This document shows positions 61,442 through 64,000 of a stretch of DNA of 64,000 bases, piece after piece. Position numbers and translations under genes: made by a program. Each line of letters starts with the position of its first letter. Position 1 is the stretch's first letter. The DNA lies in the NCBI GenBank assembly GCA_013399305.1, contig VXAI01000013.1:5208846-5272845 (forward strand). Direction: 5' to 3'. Source of the stretch: Rostratula benghalensis. Taxonomy: Eukaryota > Chordata > Aves > Charadriiformes > Rostratulidae. A model generated the notes under the pieces. The model was not told where the DNA came from. It worked only from the letters and a program-made list of their open reading frames with translations, and did not search any database.

Positions 61442-62047
61442 TGTCATGGTTTAACCCCAGCCAGCAACTAAACCCCACGCAGCCTCTTGCTCACTCCCCC
61501 ACTGGTGGGATGGGGGAGAGAATCAGAAGAGTGAAAGTGAGAAAACTGATGGGTTGAGATAAAGACAGATTAAGAGGTAGAGCAAAAGCCACACACACAA
61601 GCAAAGCAAAACAAGGAATTAATTCACTGCTTCCCGTTGGTCAGCAGGCGTTCAGCCATTTCCAGGAAAACAGGCCTCCATCATGTGTCTCTTAAACCAG
61701 GGATTGTGGGTTCAAGTCCCATCTGGGGGTGGTAGACAAAAAACACAATTCTGAATGTCCCTCCCTTCCTTCTTCTTCCCCTGGCTTTATACACTGAGTG
61801 TGACATCATACAGTATGGAATATTCCTTTGGTAGCTGGGGTCAGCTGCCCCGGGTCAACCTTTTGTGCTTATCCACATTGGCAGGGCAGTGTGAGAAGCA
61901 GAAAAGGCCTCAACTCTGTGTAAGCACTGCTTAGCAATAATGAAAACCTCTCTGTATTATCAACACTGCTTTCAGCACAAGTCCATAATGTAGCCCCATA
62001 GTAGCTACTATAAAGAAAATTAACTCTATCCCAGAAAAACCAGCACA
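61442..62047 (-). mobile_element. Solo LTR, avian ERVL-like, inverted, with tRNA-like insert
   Basis: The reverse complement begins TGTGCTGGTTTTTCTGGGAT, AGAGTTAATTTTC and ends GGTTAAACCATGACA. Flanking 5-mers are tgtgc (left) and tatgc (right), a target-site duplication with one mismatch. A TATA-like GTATAAAG is present in its U3. It is related to, but a different subfamily from, the copy at 44192-44708. Within it, 61689-61732 is a tRNA 3' half described separately. No internal retroviral genes are present. Confidence 0.9.
61689..61732 (+). repeat. tRNA-Arg-like 3' half embedded in LTR
   Basis: It has anticodon loop-like CTCTTAA (61689-61695), 3' anticodon stem ACCAG, then a T arm: stem GTGGG (61706-61710), loop TTCAAGT, stem CCCAT (61718-61722), and acceptor strand CTGGGG. 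A perfect RNA polymerase III B box (GGTTCAAGTCC) is at 61709-61719. It closely resembles the 3' half of vertebrate tRNA-Arg(CCT), with an extra G before the end. No D arm, A box or 5' acceptor strand precedes it, so this is not a functional tRNA gene. Confidence 0.75.
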
Positions 62048-62328
62048 TATGCCTAATTTCATGTCTTTGTAGGTGATGGACAGCCAGTATCTCACAGTTC
62101 ACATTTCATACTGATAAGTTAATTAAAAAAATGGGATTTGGAAAAAGTAGTAAGTAAAATATGTCTAGTTCACTTAGTAGGTAGGAAAATACAATGGAAT
62201 AAGATTGGGCTTCTATATCTTTTGAAAACGAGGAATCTAAGCTTTAACCATTGTGATGAAGAAGTCTTCCTTATTCTGCATCCTACTCAGGTCACACTGA
62301 GGTCTGGCTCTGTAGATGATTTAGGACA

Positions 62329-63172
62329 GAATCACACAGAATCACAGAATAATTGAGAATTGGAAAGTAGAATAATTGAGGTTGACAGTGACTTCTGGAA
62401 GTCACCTAGTCCAATCTTCCTGTTCAAACCTAGAGCCAGTTGCCCAGTACCAAATCCAGTTGAATTTTGAACATCTCCAAGGATGCAACTCTGCAACTTC
62501 TTTGGGCAACCTGTGTCAGTCCTTGGTCACTCTCACAGTAGAAAAAGTGTTTGCTGATCTTCAGATGGAATCTCCTATGTTTCAGTTTGTGTCCATTGCC
62601 TCTGGTCCTGTCACTGGGCACCACTGAAAAGAGTCTGGCTCCATCTTCTTTACAATCTCCCTTCTGGTAATTATACCCATTCATGCAATCTCCCCCTTGA
62701 GCCTTCTATTCTCCAGGCTAAAGAATCCCAGCTCTCTCAGCTTTTTCACATAGGATAGGTGTTCCAGACCCTTCCTCATCCTTGTGGCCTTCTGCTGGAC
62801 TCTCTCCCATCTCTCTTGTACTGAGGAGGCCACCATCAGACCAGCACTCCAGGTGTGGTCTCACCAGTGCTGAGTAGAGGGGAAGGATCACCCACCTTTG
62901 GCCTGCTGGGAGCACTTTGTCTAATGCAAGCCAGGATGCCATTAGCCTCCTTTGTCACGTTGTTGGCTCATGTTTAGTTTAGTGAGCACCAGGATCTCCA
63001 GGTCTTTCCTTCAAAGCTGCATCCCAACCCTGTGGCTCCCAGTATGTACTGGGGCCTGGAGTTGTTTCTCTTCAGGTGCAGGACTGTGCACTTCCTCTTG
63101 CTGAACGCCATGAGGGCTCTGTCAGCCCATTGCTTCAGCCTGCACAGGTCCCTACCTGCAGATGGTAGCACA
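62329..63172 (-). mobile_element. CR1 LINE 3' fragment, longest in window (about 840 bp)
   Basis: The 3' end at the left carries repeated AATCACAGAAT units and a short local duplication (AATAATTGAG twice). On the minus strand it encodes broken ORF2 pieces: [32 protein letters not shown] and, furthest left in the protein, LKQWADRALMAFSKRKCTVL. It reaches into the region just after the reverse transcriptase catalytic core. Confidence 0.94.
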
Positions 63173-64000
63173 ACCCACTGGTGTGTCAGAAGATGAATCC
63201 ATGAGGAATTCAGTTACCTCAGTGAAACAGAGGGAGAGTGCTTAAGATGCAAGGGAGAGTGCTATGAAATGCAAGATTCACCAAATCCAAGGCCAAAATT
63301 TAATTTCTATTTCAAGATAGCCTAGAGGGGAAGAAAAAAATCAAAGCCCACAAAACATTACAAATCATAAAAATGTAAACAGTTCAAACTCTCAAAAATA
63401 GAGATAATTGGTAACTCTGCTTGATGTTCTAGATTTTGACAGCTTAAAGCACTGTTTTGCTACAGTCTTGCACTGACAGATGAATGAAACAAGTGTAATC
63501 GAGTACATTCTTTCTGCTTGCTATTCATGTGATTTTGTAAGCTTTACACTGTAAAAAGAATATCTTTGTTGTTACACCAAATAATAATGCTTGCCTTTCA
63601 AATTTTTGACCAGTATCAGTGAGACACAAACATACATTGCCTGCATTACAGATTTGTGGTACAGTATCTCACAGAAAAACTGATGTATTAGCAGGAGAGA
63701 TGGTGGTGATGCTGACCATAGTAAGGCCATGATGCTATATCAGTTAGAAAACATCGAGGAAAATGGACCTGTTTGTGTGGGAAGGAAACTGAAATGGTAA
63801 TTTCAGAAAAAGGCCTTGAAATGTGCTACAAATTGGCTGGGATGTGAATGCTGAGTGGCTTCTGATGTGCCACAGCCAAACCCCAGCAAGCAGTGACCTG
63901 CCATTCTGCTGGGAGTAGCCCTCCCTGCACTCAGTGCACGGCAGCCTCCCTGTGTAATTTTTCAAATGATATCTTGAGAAAAAAATATAGATAATGAATG

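Larger units (their letters stand above)
54577..64000 (+). other. Downstream stretch, repeats only
   Basis: Holds the A/C-rich tract, CR1 at 59261-59637, the inverted LTR and CR1 at 62329-63172. I searched by eye for the Ac45 C-terminal luminal blocks and membrane helix and did not find them. An open frame of 102 codons at 56775-57083 is unlike any family I know. Confidence 0.7.

Noticed and set aside
61689..61732. A working tRNA gene
   Set aside because: There is a B box and T arm, but no A box, D arm or 5' acceptor strand upstream, so the cloverleaf cannot form.
44180..62050. A complete provirus flanked by the two LTRs
   Set aside because: The LTRs are in opposite orientation, of different subfamilies, each with its own near target duplication, and no gag, pol or env lies between them; they are independent solo LTRs.

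Overview
This window is eukaryotic nuclear DNA, almost certainly from a bird. It holds nine 3'-end fragments of CR1 LINEs, including the avian terminal octamer repeat (ATTCTATGATTCTATG), and three copies or fragments of an avian ERVL-like LTR. Compact exons sit in long AT-rich introns with GT-AG (and some GC-AG) splice sites. No bacterial, phage or CRISPR structure is visible. The species cannot be named from this sequence.

Positions 1-21584 (+ strand): the 3' part of IQUB (IQ motif and ubiquitin-like domain containing; a ciliary/flagellar radial-spoke protein). Eight coding exons were read by joining splice sites in phase. They give about 464 codons covering the IQ motif, a charged coiled coil, a helical middle, a CxxC...CxxC element and the C-terminal domain, ending in a stop at 21582-21584 with an AATAAA at 21704-21709. 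The 5' exons lie left of the window. Four CR1 fragments between 6.8 and 23.3 kb are all antisense to the gene, and one LTR fragment (2310-2446) lies in an intron.

Positions 21585-27088: intergenic, with one CR1 fragment and an isolated exon-like open segment (25075-25200) that might be an alternative IQUB last exon. A CpG-rich promoter region lies at about 26930-27200.

Positions 27089 to at least 47084 (+ strand): a gene of the V-ATPase accessory subunit S1 (Ac45/ATP6AP1) family. Six exons join in phase: signal peptide, conserved N-terminal luminal domain, then a segment ending in the family's AVRPSR. A weaker seventh exon candidate is at 54439-54576. The usual C-terminal luminal part and membrane helix were not found in the remaining 17 kb. 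One intron uses a GC donor, and an 813-base assembly gap (34481-35293) sits in that intron.

Positions 54577-64000: no convincing gene. It holds two CR1 fragments and an inverted LTR (61442-62047) that carries an embedded 3' half of a tRNA-Arg-like sequence, the most unusual structure in the window. The two genes are unrelated in function and appear to be independent neighbours. I found no evidence of a novel multi-gene system; the points worth checking are gene-structure oddities and transposon chimaerism.
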